NCBI GenBank assembly: GCA_000827495.1
Contig: KN817707.1
Location: forward strand, 1-29,731
DNA from: Hypholoma sublateritium FD-334 SS-4
Lineage: Eukaryota; Basidiomycota; Agaricomycetes; Agaricales; Strophariaceae
Reading direction: 5' to 3'
DNA length: 29,731 bases
Positions within the stretch are counted from its first letter, which is position 1, and every line of letters begins with the position of its first letter. Positions 1 through 10,857 of this stretch are shown here, piece after piece. The position numbers and the translations under genes were made by a program. Below the pieces are notes generated by a model. The model had not been told where the DNA came from and did not search any database. It saw only the letters and a list, made by a program, of their open reading frames with translations.

Positions 1-631
1 ACGGTACGCGATGGGAGGAGACGTCACCTGACGGCGCCGAAGCCCGGAACAGAAATCCTTCGGCGTTTGCCAGTCTTCAGTCTTCAGTCTTCAGTCTTAT
101 CCAGCGGAGCGGATGTCCTCGAGGTTTGAGTGTTGATTTTGCAACCTCGTTGTTGGCCACATAGACGCGAGCAAAGAAATGGGATCGGAGCCCTTCTTGA
201 CCATTCCCAACTTCCCATGTCACCTCAATGTCTAGATCACAGCAGCAGTCAGCATCTGAGATTAAGGTAAGTAATTGTTACAGATAATCTTACTTTCCAA
301 GACTGCACTGAGCACCAATGCCTCGGAGTTTGTTGCCATGACAAGATTCAAGTGTAGAGAGTAGTATGAGTGTTGTATGAGCGTCAATGTAGGGAAAGAG
401 AAAGGGTGGGAGGCAAGCAGTGAGTCAAGTTTTGACTGGTGACTCCCCAAGTACAGCTGTCATAGAACACAGCAGTGTATAATAATCTTGACGGTGCGCG
501 CTGATGAAGATTATCATTTTAAGAGTGTACATGTACATAGAAAATAAATCCGATATCTCCGGATGGCCTTGCTGTAAGTAAGGTTCCCCACCGTCTGAAT
601 GACCTATATATGGTAACTCCTTCCCTGCTAT
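1..631. other. gene-free flank downstream of the Helitron gene
   Basis: No reading frame here has family motifs, credible splice sites or an adequate length. The only open frame of note (262-450, - strand, 62 codons) has no supporting feature. Apart from the microsatellite at 71-98, I see an imperfect palindrome near 547-565 (ATCCG...CGGAT) and nothing else. The stretch lies 3' of the Helitron coding region and may include the transposon's 3' terminal sequence, but I could not place the CTRR end. Confidence 0.5.
71..98. repeat. (CAGTCTT)x4 microsatellite
   Basis: Four uninterrupted copies of a 7-bp unit, CAGTCTT, are seen directly in the sequence. No gene overlaps them. Confidence 0.95.
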
Positions 632-809
632 ACATGGCCAAATACTATCTTACTGCGAGCTTTTCAGAATCTCTGAAAATGTTCTGTCCAAAATCACGGG
701 CTATGTTTGGTCCGATGCCTTCGTGTGTAACATGGCCAAATACTATCTTACTGCGAGCTTTTCAGAATCTCTGAAAATGTTCTGTCCAAAATCACGGGCT
801 CTGTTTGGT
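632..809. repeat. 80-bp direct repeat at 98-bp period, each copy with a perfect hairpin
   Basis: Bases 632-711 recur at 730-809 with about one mismatch in 80 bp. Each copy contains TTTTCAGA-ATC-TCTGAAAA (661-679 and 759-777), an 8-bp perfect stem with a 3-nt loop. The repeat sits 140-320 bp beyond the stop codon of the Helitron gene, where a Helitron's terminal hairpin is expected. However, no CTRR tetranucleotide follows the stem within about 15 nt on either strand, so I do not call it the transposon end. The near identity of the copies implies a recent duplication. Confidence 0.9.
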
Positions 810-948
810 TTACAGGTCGTCGTTCTCATCACTATCTAACGTTGTGTTTGCGTTGCGTTGCGTGTCCTTTCTCTCCCTCCGCCATCCGGCCCAGCTTCCA
901 CCTGTTGCGATCGCTTATCTTCCTTGCCTGTACACGACTCTTCCTCCT

Positions 949-3900
949 TCAATCTCTGCCACTGCTGGTGTGCTTGGTATGTTCTTTCTTTGTTTTCTCG
1001 TTCAACGCCTCTAGTCTGATCATATCTTTTCGCAGGTGTTCCGATGGATGATGTTGAAATAACTCTTCGTCGAAGTCCCTCAGCAACCTGATTGTGTCTC
1101 TTCCTCTGCTCCTGGAAAGAGACACATATGTTCCGAACGGTGATAACTTGCCTGTTGGTGGCTTTCCTATGTCTATTATCACATGTTCGATGGTCTGCCC
1201 TTGCGACTTGTAGTCGGTGAATGCATATCCTGGTGTTATGGCGTATTGCCGCCTTTTGATCTTGTATGTTTTGTTGCCTTTGCCCTTTCTTTGAGCTGCG
1301 AATGATGCTTCGGAGGGTGTGATTGGAATAAGTCCAGGTGAAATTCCTTCAAACTTGATGTTGGTTCCCCTATCAGGTTTGAACAGAATCATTGCGGGCG
1401 GATACTGTAAGTTCACATGTCCTTCCACGGGTTTCCTATGTTGATCTTCTCTGTCGTCCAGTATGATCTCCTTGATTTCTCCTCTTGTTCCATTCGCTAT
1501 GTCTGCCTCTGTTGCCAGATTCAGAAGTACCATTACCTTCATGCCGACGGCCAGTTGAATCTCGTCGTTGAGTTTGCCTGTTTGCTTTGCTTCTAACTCT
1601 GCTATCGCTAATCTTGCTTCCATGCAGGGCTCTTGTTTGGTATCTTTGTCTATGTCTTCTGCATTTACACTATATCTGATGTTTCCTGTTACATTACAGT
1701 GCTTGATCGTAGAGTGTTCGTTCCATTGCTCTCTGACTGCATGCCTTGACGTGACTAACACTGCGCTGCTCCAGGGCTCTTGCTGGAAGTCTGGTCTCTC
1801 GCAATTGGGATTTGATAGCACAAGTTTCTTGATCTCCTCGATGTCTTCGTGGCCACACTCTCCGACTCGAAGTTTATCCAGCATTTCTGACCACCCCTTG
1901 TCCTTCATGCGTATTTGTTCGTTGAGTATTACAACTGTCTCGAATTGTTTGAATATTTCTCTCCCTATTTTTGCTCGTGCGCTGTCATCCTCTTTTTCCA
2001 CATATAACGCTCCTGACGCATTTCCTACAGGTGGGAATTGATGGAAGTCTCCTGCAAGTATGACATTCATGCCTCCGAAAGGATCCTCTGCACTTCCTTT
2101 GAATTCCTTTGCTCTCGTTGATCCTACAACTTCGGATGTGCAGTAGAGAATAACTTTGTCCGCCATCGATATTTCATCGATTATGGTAAATTCTTTTCCT
2201 TCAATGTTGACTCTTCGCTTCTGACTTGTCGTTGAACTAGCCTTCGTTTGCCAATCTTCACCTTTCGGTACATTTATAGACAGTCCTGCCCATGAATGCA
2301 AAGTTTTCCCTCCAATGTCTGAGGCTGCAATTCCGGTAGTGGCACATTTGCTGAGTATGTCTTCTTTTCCGTAGTGTTCGAATGTCTCCGTGATTGCGCT
2401 TATCAGCATTGATTTCCCAGTTCCTCCCGGTCCTAGAATTATCATTCGAAGTGGTTCTTTCTCATCTTCGGTGACTATTGTAATCATGTAAGTTTGTGCT
2501 TTGTCTGGCCCTGAAATTCTCTTACTGCTAATGTAGTCCTTAAGTCGGCTTTCGACTATATCGTGTGCTCTTCTTTGGTCCGTATTGAGCATCGACAGTT
2601 TTGTTCTTTCCCTTCTTTCTCCTTTGCTTGAAGTTTCGCTGGGATTTTCCTTTTCAACCAGGGGCTCTCTTTCCTTCTGCTGTTTTCGGAGCTTCCCTTC
2701 CTTGTCGTCTGATGCTCTGTATATTATTAGATCTATTGTTCCTTGTTCGTTGGCTTGCTTTCTTGTTGTTTCTTTGAGCTGTTTTTCCCATGCCTTGATC
2801 ATCATCAATTCTTCCGTGCCTTCTGCACGTCTTGCTGGTTCCCTCCATGTTGTCGTGTCTGCGTATATGTCTTGGAAGATTCCTGCATCGTACGCCTCTA
2901 TGATAGCCTGCTCTCCGAAGAACCTTTCTCTCTGTGGTACCCTGGTTTTCTTTGCTGCATCGATTTCCTCTTCTGTTACTTCGTGTCCTTCATCTCCTCT
3001 TTTATCTCTTTGTTCAAATTCCAGGAGTTCACTTTCCTCCACCATCAGTTCACATTCCACAGCTCTTCCTGTGCCCTGTTTTTCCTGTTCCCTTCTTGCT
3101 TTCGCTCCATCTGCGCATTGATAATAATATTGTATGTTTTCTATCACCGTGAGCATTCTTTTGCCACCTGATTGTATCATGTTGTCGAAGCTAGATTTAA
3201 AGTTCTCCTTTTCTTCTTTCACTTGGGATAACTGGCGCCAGGGTTTGAGGAGCATCAGCATACTGGCGTGGTATGTGTGGATCTCTTGTTGGAATTGACT
3301 GTCGTTTCGATTAAACCATTTCCCCACAAATCGAGGCATCGTCTCATGACCTTCTGTGCGCATTATCCGACAGCTTGTACCTTTTTTTGCCTCCGTTTGA
3401 TAAGGTATTCTCGTATTCGGTGGTCTTCCTTTCTTTGGACTGGTATCTGTCTGTTCATGATCATTGTTTCCTCTTTCATTTTCGTCTTCCCCTTGTTCTT
3501 CTGCTGATATGTTCTGTCTCCCTTCATAGGTGTTCAACATGAAGTCCAAAAAATTCATTTCCTCCAGTACATCTCCTCGATATTGATAATCGCGGAGCTG
3601 GTCCTTCAATACTATCAAGCCATCGGTCATGTGAATAGTAGCAGTTAACTCCTTTGAAGCGTTGTTAGTACTTTTTCCTTGATTGCATGAATACTATTTG
3701 CAAGCCTTTACTCACCTCCTGCTCTTTTGTAAGTCTCTCTTTTGCCTCTAGATTTTCTATCTCTTTATTGGTGGGAAATCTGTGTTTTGGTGCCTTTTGA
3801 GTAAGCGATTCTTTTGTTTGAATCTAGATTAATGTTTGCTTACCCTGTCTTTCGTAGTTCTGGAAATGCGTCTTTAAGGCTCCTCATTGCGGAGTCCCAG

Positions 3901-6900
3901 AATATTGTTACAAAGTGGTGGGATTCATATACATCTTTATAACCCATAATGTAGCTCATTATTTCTGGGGCGCTGAATTCTCTGTAACGTGTCAAGGAAT
4001 TTGCACATCGTTGAATTAATCTCTTGTTAATCAAGTTGAGGTCCTTCTGTCGTTTATCCTTTTCTTTACTGAACGCTATGCTGTCTGCTAGAAGAGCTGA
4101 TGTGTTAGAAGATCTCTGCTGTTTTTTGGTGGCGTAGTTGGTGATATAGTAAGTTATAGTTGCTGTTTCTGTTCCACTCATAATCAATTTGATATCATGG
4201 TTGCACCTCAGGCAATTCATAACACTCGAATTCCAGTTGTTGAGGTACTCGCACATTCGTTTTGGACCCCAATTGCCATCTTCATCGACCCAGTCTTTCG
4301 CTGACTTTGGGAACGGGGCTCTCCTTTTGCATTCGAGTCTCCCTTTGACAATTTTCAAGCAAGCTGCGGCTGTGCATTGATGGTATTGCAAAGCGCGAAC
4401 CAAAAGGGTTTCTTGCAAGGTGACGGCCTTTCTATCGTCACTTTTTCTTGGATCGACAGGTCTCGAGTAGGAAATTCCGGCTACTTTAGTTATGCTCTTA
4501 ACTTCTTCGTTTGGTTTTCCTTCAATATCTGCTTTGATTACTGAGTTGATGTATGTGGTCATTTTCATCCTAAATTTCTCAGACTTCAGGGCTTCAACCA
4601 TCTCCTTCGATGTCGGTGCATCTTTCAGCCATATCAGGGTATGCAGGTGCAGTGTTCCCCTTCCTTGGGCCTCGACGGTACCGATATAGCTCTGAACTTT
4701 TCCCAGCACTCCGTATTCTCGGTCAAACTGCCCTTCCTTCTTCTTTTTCAGACCGAACAATACTTCCATTACGCACTTAATAATGAAGTGAAAGTATTGT
4801 GCAGATGCCAAAGGATCAGATGCTATGTTTCGTGATCGCTCTTTGTGGTCTGGTCCAGCCGTATTGCAGAAGTTATCAAGGTCTATTTCAACACCAGTGA
4901 ACACTTGGGCAATTGGATCTTGAGTGTCTGCAGGGTTTATTGTGATCCAGAGACTTGGTGGATTGAATATCAAGTTCGTGCCCCATATCTTTGACCTGAC
5001 GCTCTGTCGAGATTCATCTGTTCCCTTCACTCTAGTTCGTACTGCACTCATTTCCTCGCGCAGGGCCCTGACTGCGGGGTTTGAGAATCTGATGTTTCTT
5101 GTTTCTTCTTGGCTGGCGAGAATCAGGTCTGCTTTTTTGAGAGTCGATATCAAGTTCATATTTCTCTGAAAATTTGCTTTTTTCATTTGTAGAACCGCCG
5201 ATCGACAGACCTCTCTCTTTTGCATTACTCCAAATACTTGGAAAGGGTACTGATAGTCGGTTCGGAATCTTCTATCAGCGTACAGCATGGTCCATCTGAC
5301 ATGAGTTTCATAGGGAACATTGATCGGACGGTCGGTTTCTAGTCCTCCCATTCCGTATGGAAACAATGTGGGGAAACTGCCCATAAGATGGTTTGCATTT
5401 CCCGGTCCTCCATCATTTCGAAGGCCGGTTTTTGGATCAACTCTAGCATATTCATTCACAAATGCGCTGCCTCGGTGTATCCGGAAGTCTTCGGGAGCTG
5501 ATTTTGCACAGGTGTTGCTCAGTGCGTGGGCCATTAGCTCTGACGAAGATATGTCTTCTCCGTCAATATCAACTACACCCAGGGATTGAAGGGGTACGAT
5601 TACAGGTTCTATCTCTTCTAATAAACCTTGTTAGTAAAGCTGTATATCCGGTCAAGGTAAGTTTCTCCACCTTCTAAGCTTTCTGCGTCTACTAAGCCCA
5701 TCTCATTCAGTGCGTCTTGTAACCTGTCTGTTGAAGTGCAGATATGCACTTAGAAATGAATTTTTTTTTCAATATACAAGGCCCCTGTTCTTACCTTCGT
5801 CTCCTGCATCTTCAGGTACGTATCCCGCTCCTTCCTTCTCTGCTGCCATTACGTCGCTTGAATATTTTGCTACTAGCATGATCTCCGGGGGAATGCCGTC
5901 CACAGGCAGTCCATGCAAATTCTCTTCGGAAATCTCAATGTTCGCATACAAGGGATTGTTGGTCTTTAGCCACGTAAGGGCCTCCTTAACTCTCCGGCGA
6001 CGAACTCTGAACATTTCTGGCATAGTTGATTCCGGAAGTCCTTTTGGCCCGAGAAATGTAACTCCGATGGTGGCAGATAGAATTCTGGCAGCCGGGGGGT
6101 AGTTGACGCCGTCAACCATTGAAGTTACTTGCTTGGGATCAAGTTTGTACGTAGATACATTTCCTTTCAATCCGTTGTGCATCTGGGTCCTATCCCAGTT
6201 TTTTGCTCCTTGCTTTTTTGGAAATAATTTGATAATGTATGCCGCAGGGTAATATTTGGCGATTAGTATCCTCTCCGGCAATGTCAACCCTTTGAGCTCT
6301 CTGGGCACCTCCCCGATCCACATGTTGTTTGCGAGACTGTGCTTCGGCACTTTGTCGGATTTTATGCTTGCTTCACATTCTAAGCATATGTCAAATTGCT
6401 TGGTAGACATGTTCACGGCTGCCTTATAGAGCAGCATGCTGTTCGTGAGTTCGTGGGCAGGGTGGGATGTGGACGGAGAAAGCAGTTTATGATGGTGCGA
6501 AGATTCTATTGGTATCTTCTTGAGGTCTCTATGCGGTGTTTCCCGTGCACAGGACCCACAAGCCCGTCTTTCCATTGCGCTGTTGCTAGTTGCATCAATG
6601 AATTGCGCAGTCGCTGAGTCCAACTCTTCCCAAGTCGGTGGTCTAAGAAAGTCGTTCTTGATCATTCGCTCGACAAGCCCCTCTGCATTGCCTTGTTCCG
6701 GTTCCATGGTATTTAACTCTGGCACTGTTCCTACAACTTCAGCTGGTCGATTGATTCCCCTCGTCTCCGTATTGGTACTATCTCTAACCCTTTCCCCAAA
6801 CACCTGTTCATTGTCGCTGCTCTCCGCTTCAGACCCTGGAGTACTGGTGTGGGACGTCTTTAATTTCTTGGGTGCGGTTTCTCCTGAGTGCTCTGATTTT

Positions 6901-7330
6901 CTTTTCTTCCTTTTGTACTTAGTTGCGCCTCTATCTATTGCTTGGTTTACTGCGAGTAGTATGGTTTGCTGGGTCTCTTGAGGCAGGCGCGCCACGGCTT
7001 TGTACAACTGGCCTCTGGTGCGAGCTTCTCTGCGTGTGAGGCCTCCCATCTTGCGGCAAATGACAGCCAGGTAGTCTACTGCAAGCTGATCCATCCTGTC
7101 GGTGCCTAGCATGTTGTTGGAACAATGTACTGCAACTGGCGTGTCAGGTAAGCATCTTGCAGTTGCTTTAGAAGTACTTCAGAGGACTTACTTCTATGAC
7201 ATGTATGATCCAAAACACCGTATTCAGATGAGGCCTGATATCCTTGTTTGTAAAGGGGCGGGAGAGGGCCGTTAGATATATTTGCAATTGTGCCCGATGA
7301 GCGACGCATGCCCTCCAGGTCTGCTTTCAT
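949..7330 (-). CDS. Helitron Rep-helicase transposase (DUF6570-like, Rep, PIF1), six exons
   Basis: Rolling-circle transposase that would nick and transfer one strand and unwind DNA in the nucleus. My model is complement(join(949..3651,3716..3779,3844..5617,5671..5727,5795..7135,7192..7330)), 6078 nt and 2025 aa, with five GT-AG introns of 53-67 nt. Residues about 46-490 hold a Lys/Arg-rich segment and a DUF6570-like domain with CGSC and CLEC cysteine pairs. The Helitron N-terminal Rep domain follows, with the HUH motif as HLH at about 836-838 and the paired-Tyr motif YYITNYATK at about 1002-1010. The PIF1 helicase has Walker A GPGGTGKS (about 1532), Walker B IIDEIS (about 1615), AGDFHQFPP and a TDYKSQGQT motif (about 1937). 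No stop or frameshift is seen, so it could be autonomous. The exact N-terminus is uncertain: the first exon (7192-7330) is supported only by its good splice junction. Recognition of the Rep and helicase is firm. Confidence 0.93.
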
Positions 7331-7388
7331 GCTGTGTTGGTTTTTCTTCGAGTTCTCTCACTTAGATTTGCTCTCGCTCCACCGAGAT
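949..7388 (-). mobile_element. Helitron, internal extent (termini not proven)
   Basis: The coding region defines the element. Helitrons insert between A and T and begin with TC. On the - strand an A|TCTCGGTGGAGCGAGAG sequence begins at 7388, 58 nt upstream of the modelled start codon, and carries a small CTCG/CGAG inverted repeat. This is a candidate 5' end only. A TATA-like TTATAATAAAAAA lies just outside it (about 7390-7402), which argues that the real end may be further out. The 3' end (hairpin then CTRR) was not found with confidence between 1 and 948, so the left coordinate is the stop codon, not the element end. Confidence 0.5.
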
Positions 7389-7776
7389 TTTTTATTATAA
7401 CTCCAATTCAACAGAAAATTTCTACTATATGATTTTATGGCCTTTATTATGCCTGGCCCCAAGAAAACCTCGGGTGTCTCGTCTCACAGGCGGGTACTCT
7501 AAGCGTGGGAGTTGTGCGCCACCTTGGCACGATCAACAAATGCCCCTCGCCTTCAACTGCTTCACGACACCCGTGTCGGCGTTCAACTTGCAGCTCGGTT
7601 TGGACTGGCACACTACGCTCTGACCACGTCGAGACTTAAGAGCCGTCCCACCACTGCAAACTTGCTGTACAACGTGGTGACTTGAATTTGTTGTTGTATT
7701 GATATGAGTCCCATGCTGAATGTTCTCTTCGGTCCCAGCTATACTTCCACACCAAGCGCTTCAAATCACTTTCATA
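7389..7776. other. head-to-head intergenic region between Helitron and gene array
   Basis: The Helitron reads left and the array reads right from this interval, so it must hold promoters for one or both. AT-rich runs with TATA-like character lie at 7388-7404 and 7426-7436. A short frame starting MPGPKKT (ATG about 7450) ends within 20 codons. Another open stretch (about 7530-7680, including RVGVQLAARFGLAHYAL) looks protein-like but lacks a start and splice context. It may be a remnant of a further array gene, which I could not confirm. Confidence 0.35.
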
Positions 7777-8545
7777 ATGTCAGATCTGTCTTGGACGCTC
7801 ATTGACGACGATACCTTTGAGGCTATGGATAAGCTATTGAAGGACATGATGTTGGTAGCCCCATTAAATGTAGGTGATTTTTAGCCATCAATCCAATGCC
7901 TTACGCTAACTTTTAAACCAGTGTTCACGCATCTACAAATGTTTTTTTCTTGGAGGACACTGCTCTGATTTTCACAAGGTGGATGTGCCCACTCTGGCCG
8001 GAAAATTAGCAGCAAACTCCCATAGAGACCTCGATGTTTTCCTCTGGCTCCCTGGGGTGCCTTTCCTAACGGCTCAATTCACAAGTGTCATTGACAGTCG
8101 GCAGACCTACAACCTCGGCATTGGTGTGGGAGGTCTTGGTCTTGATACATCTGACTGCCCCAGAGACTCCCAGTTCACCGTAATCCATTACAATCAAGTG
8201 AGCAAATCATAATTTGTACGTTTGCACCGCTAATACTTTATATTCTATCTCCTGGTACTAGAATTTCTTTGGGTACATGAGCGCCTCTGATAATTATCTT
8301 TTGAATAAAATCATAGACGACCCAGATCCTACATGGATGGGGGAGATAATGGTCGTCAAATCAGACTCGTCAGGCTGTCCCATTGATGTTTGTGATGAAG
8401 ATGCTGATGTGCTGCCTACGCTATTACAAAAGTGAGTCTTTCAAGTGTAGTTATAAGATTTCTCTATTGATATGGTATTGTCGTTTAATCTCTGAACTCC
8501 AGACATGTAAAAGGAGGGTTACACCGCTACTATGTGAATAATTAG
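7777..8545 (+). CDS. uncharacterised 193-aa protein, array gene 1
   Basis: I do not recognise the function. Model: join(7777..7869,7922..8197,8262..8431,8503..8545), 582 nt, 193 aa. The three introns (52, 64 and 71 nt) have GT-AG ends, and all junctions keep one frame from ATG to TAG. The protein starts MSDLSWTLIDDDTF and has a hydrophobic middle (FLWLPGVPFLTAQ), a Gly-rich IGVGGLGL stretch at about 95-102, and an acidic conserved-looking segment NKIIDDPDPTWMGEI. It ends in a short basic tail. No signal peptide, clear membrane segment or catalytic motif is visible, and the fold looks like a small globular alpha/beta protein. It is the first of six same-strand units, and the next one starts within about 140-180 bp. 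Consistent splicing supports a real gene; the role is unknown. Confidence 0.8.
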
Positions 8546-8687
8546 ATGTGTACAAATTGTGATTAACAGCTGCGATGAACCTTCCGATGGTGGGCAATAG
8601 ATTCCGGTGCAATCTTGGAAAATATATTGAACAAGTGCCGCGCTGAGCCATGTGGGCAGAGATCTTGTGGGCGATTCTAGATAAGTA

Positions 8688-9811
8688 ATGTCTGTCTCCG
8701 CCACCTTCGCTATTCCTTCCTTTGATGTTTCCCAGCTTGCAGCGTAAGTCCTCGTCCATGACTTGAACAATCTGTGTTGCTAAATGTCTTGACACCAACA
8801 GGCCCTGCATCGCATGATTTCTTTCAGATCACTGAACTTCTTTCAGCAGTGATCGAACTCTGCTCCTGGCCTTCACTTATTTCTCTGTCTAATGTTGACC
8901 AGCGCACTCGGAAACTAGCACAGCAGTATATTCGAAGACGAGTCACCTTTTTTTTGTGCAAATTCATCCCGCCTACGAGATTGGTTGCTTTTTTTAGAAT
9001 TCTCTGTCTGGCCGGTGGATCTATTTCTGGGGGTGTAGTTCGATGTATCATGAGCGTTCATTGCCCTCAGCTCTACGAGGTTACCCCTTCCCAGCTCGAC
9101 ATCCTGTTATCAAGTTTGGCCGATAGGAATTCATTGGGGGATTTTTTACATCGCGAAGGCTACACCCTCACAAGATCGGGATTCTGTTCCAGACCATTTG
9201 CGGCAGGCTGTCGATACAATGAACTATACACCTCCGTCCGTTTTATTTCATCATTTTGTAATGGGATATTCTACTAATCTGCCCCTGCTATGATATTCTA
9301 GCTTGATCGCTGCCATACAATTTCTGTCACCCACTCAGCCCATCTTTCCGTTCTTCCTGCCTTGCTAATGTCAGAATTTACCTCTCAATGCTACCTCCTC
9401 ACACCTTCTGGCATTCACTGCCTATTCCCTCGACTTTTTTTGGCCAATAAATGCATTCGTATTCGACAAGATATTTACCCAAGTGCTACGCCCTACCTTC
9501 CTTTTAGCTATTTTGGCTTCGGTTTACATATGCAAGGCATTGCTTTCAGTCGCCGGCATGACACCGCTGATCCCTGTCACGAAAATTGCCCAGTTCTTTG
9601 GAGGTCTTCGGAACAACGGGGCGGCGTCTCTGGCATTAGCAGTGTCAGGTGGGGCGGCATATTGGGTAGGCTGGATCAGGGAGCCAAGGTTTCTACAGGA
9701 GATGGATTTGAAGATGACGAAGAATACATGTGGAGAATCGATGGGGTTCGTTGTTCTAATCCATACTGCCCAAATTACGAGCGACTATCGGATCTTACTG
9801 GACGAATCTAA
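8688..9811 (+). CDS. F-box-like uncharacterised protein, array gene 2
   Basis: The in-frame model is join(8725..8743,8802..9235,9302..9811), 963 nt, 320 aa. Residues about 13-55 contain ITELLSAVIELCSW...SLISLSNVDQRTRKLA, a Leu/Trp pattern resembling an F-box, which in eukaryotes recruits substrates to SCF ubiquitin ligases; this is resemblance only. The C-terminal third has CHENC (about 242) and CSNPYC (about 301) cysteine pairs that could bind zinc. The second intron (9236-9301) starts GTCCGT and has a CTAAT branch site. Oddity: an upstream ATG at 8688 opens MSVSATFAIPSFDVSQLA, which looks coding, but across the first intron (8744-8801) it is one base out of frame with the body. Either translation starts at 8725, or the true N-terminus has suffered a frameshift. 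The body is well supported; start and function are not. Confidence 0.68.
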
Positions 9812-9887
9812 ATATGTTATTTCTACGCGTGATATTTTCAACTCCTACCGCATTGTCTGTTGTGTTCCAATTCTCCCTTTCTCCTCA

Positions 9888-10836
9888 ATGAGCAGCCTAG
9901 ATTATCAAGGTAAATCCCGTACAAGCATAGATTTGCCTCCTGTGCCCCATACTAAATAAATTCCAACAAGCCCTTGCTATTCGGGTCCGACGCGAGCTTT
10001 TCAGCATCAAAGGCTATATTGGAGAGAAATCCTTCCTTCAGCATGTCATCTGGGGCCAGAAAACGCAAATCTCCTCCCTAGATACCAGGTGCTTCCACAT
10101 GCTACTTTGTGCACATGGCCTTTATTATCGAAACTGCACTATTGTCGGTGTTATTGCACATGAAAACGCTGTTCTAAACCCAGCAGGCGACTTTGGGCAG
10201 GGGAACTGTAGCTCGCTATCGATTGCGCGCAGGCACTTCCAATTAGTGGCTGCTGATGCACCGGGCTTATCGGATCTAAGCGATGACTTCAAGACTGCCG
10301 TACTGAACGTGAAGCTCTTGCAAGATGCGGTGCCATGCAAAAATTCAAGCTTACTTTCGACTGTTGGAAAGGGGGAAGATACAAGCCACTGTCTCAACTT
10401 CTCAATGCCTATATTCTCTAAGGACAAGGTTTGAATTTGTCTTCTAACATTTTGTCAATACGCACTGGCTGAATAACACTTATCATGCAGGACTCCTTAC
10501 CACTCCGCAAGTTACCCTTCATGTTCTATCACACGTTCATTATAACCTAATCATATTCCAATTGTCATAGGGGACTCCCAGGTTGCAAAGAAGGCTCTCT
10601 TAGATTATCCCATTCCCCATAGCATGTGGCCTGATCTTCATGCGATAAAGGATGATCACATTCTCGCACCTTTGGTTGTCAAGGCACATGGCATAGACGT
10701 GTGCGCTCTGGATTATGAATGTGTCCTCATCGGAAGCTTGGTCAAACTTAGCTTTTGGATGGTATTGAAGAAAGACAACTTATGCATCGAGGCGTCTTTG
10801 AATGAAATTGAAGTTCTGTGCAGGGATGTTATATAG
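9888..10836 (+). CDS. uncharacterised 244-aa protein, paralogue of array gene 5
   Basis: Model: join(9888..9909,9971..10428,10582..10836), 735 nt, 244 aa. The first junction is firm: MSSLDYQ, a 61-nt intron, then ALAIRVRRELF. The second intron (153 nt) is longer than its neighbours' and was chosen because it keeps frame; two short introns around a tiny exon are possible. The protein is Cys-rich in residues 48-87. It aligns collinearly with the protein at 11858-13255: HENAVLNPAGDF near 71-82, APGLSDLSDDF at 104-114, CLNFSMP near 148-154 and a C-terminal IGSLVKLSF at 210-218, each with a counterpart in the same order. It lacks that protein's Pro/Ser/Thr tail and basic C-terminus. The alternating hydrophobic C-terminal strands would suit a beta-barrel such as an OB-fold, but that is inference. 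Confidence 0.66.
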
Positions 10837-10857
10837 ACATAGTTCAACAATAGATTA

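Noticed and set aside
661..679. Perfect hairpin as the true Helitron 3' end
   Set aside because: No CTRR tetranucleotide follows the stem within about 15 nt on either strand in either copy, and the hairpin is duplicated. Kept only as an open observation.
1568..3507. Open frames on + inside the Helitron (for example 1568-2041 and 2585-3121)
   Set aside because: Antisense to the helicase exon with its full motif series; Ser/Cys/Phe-rich shadow composition.
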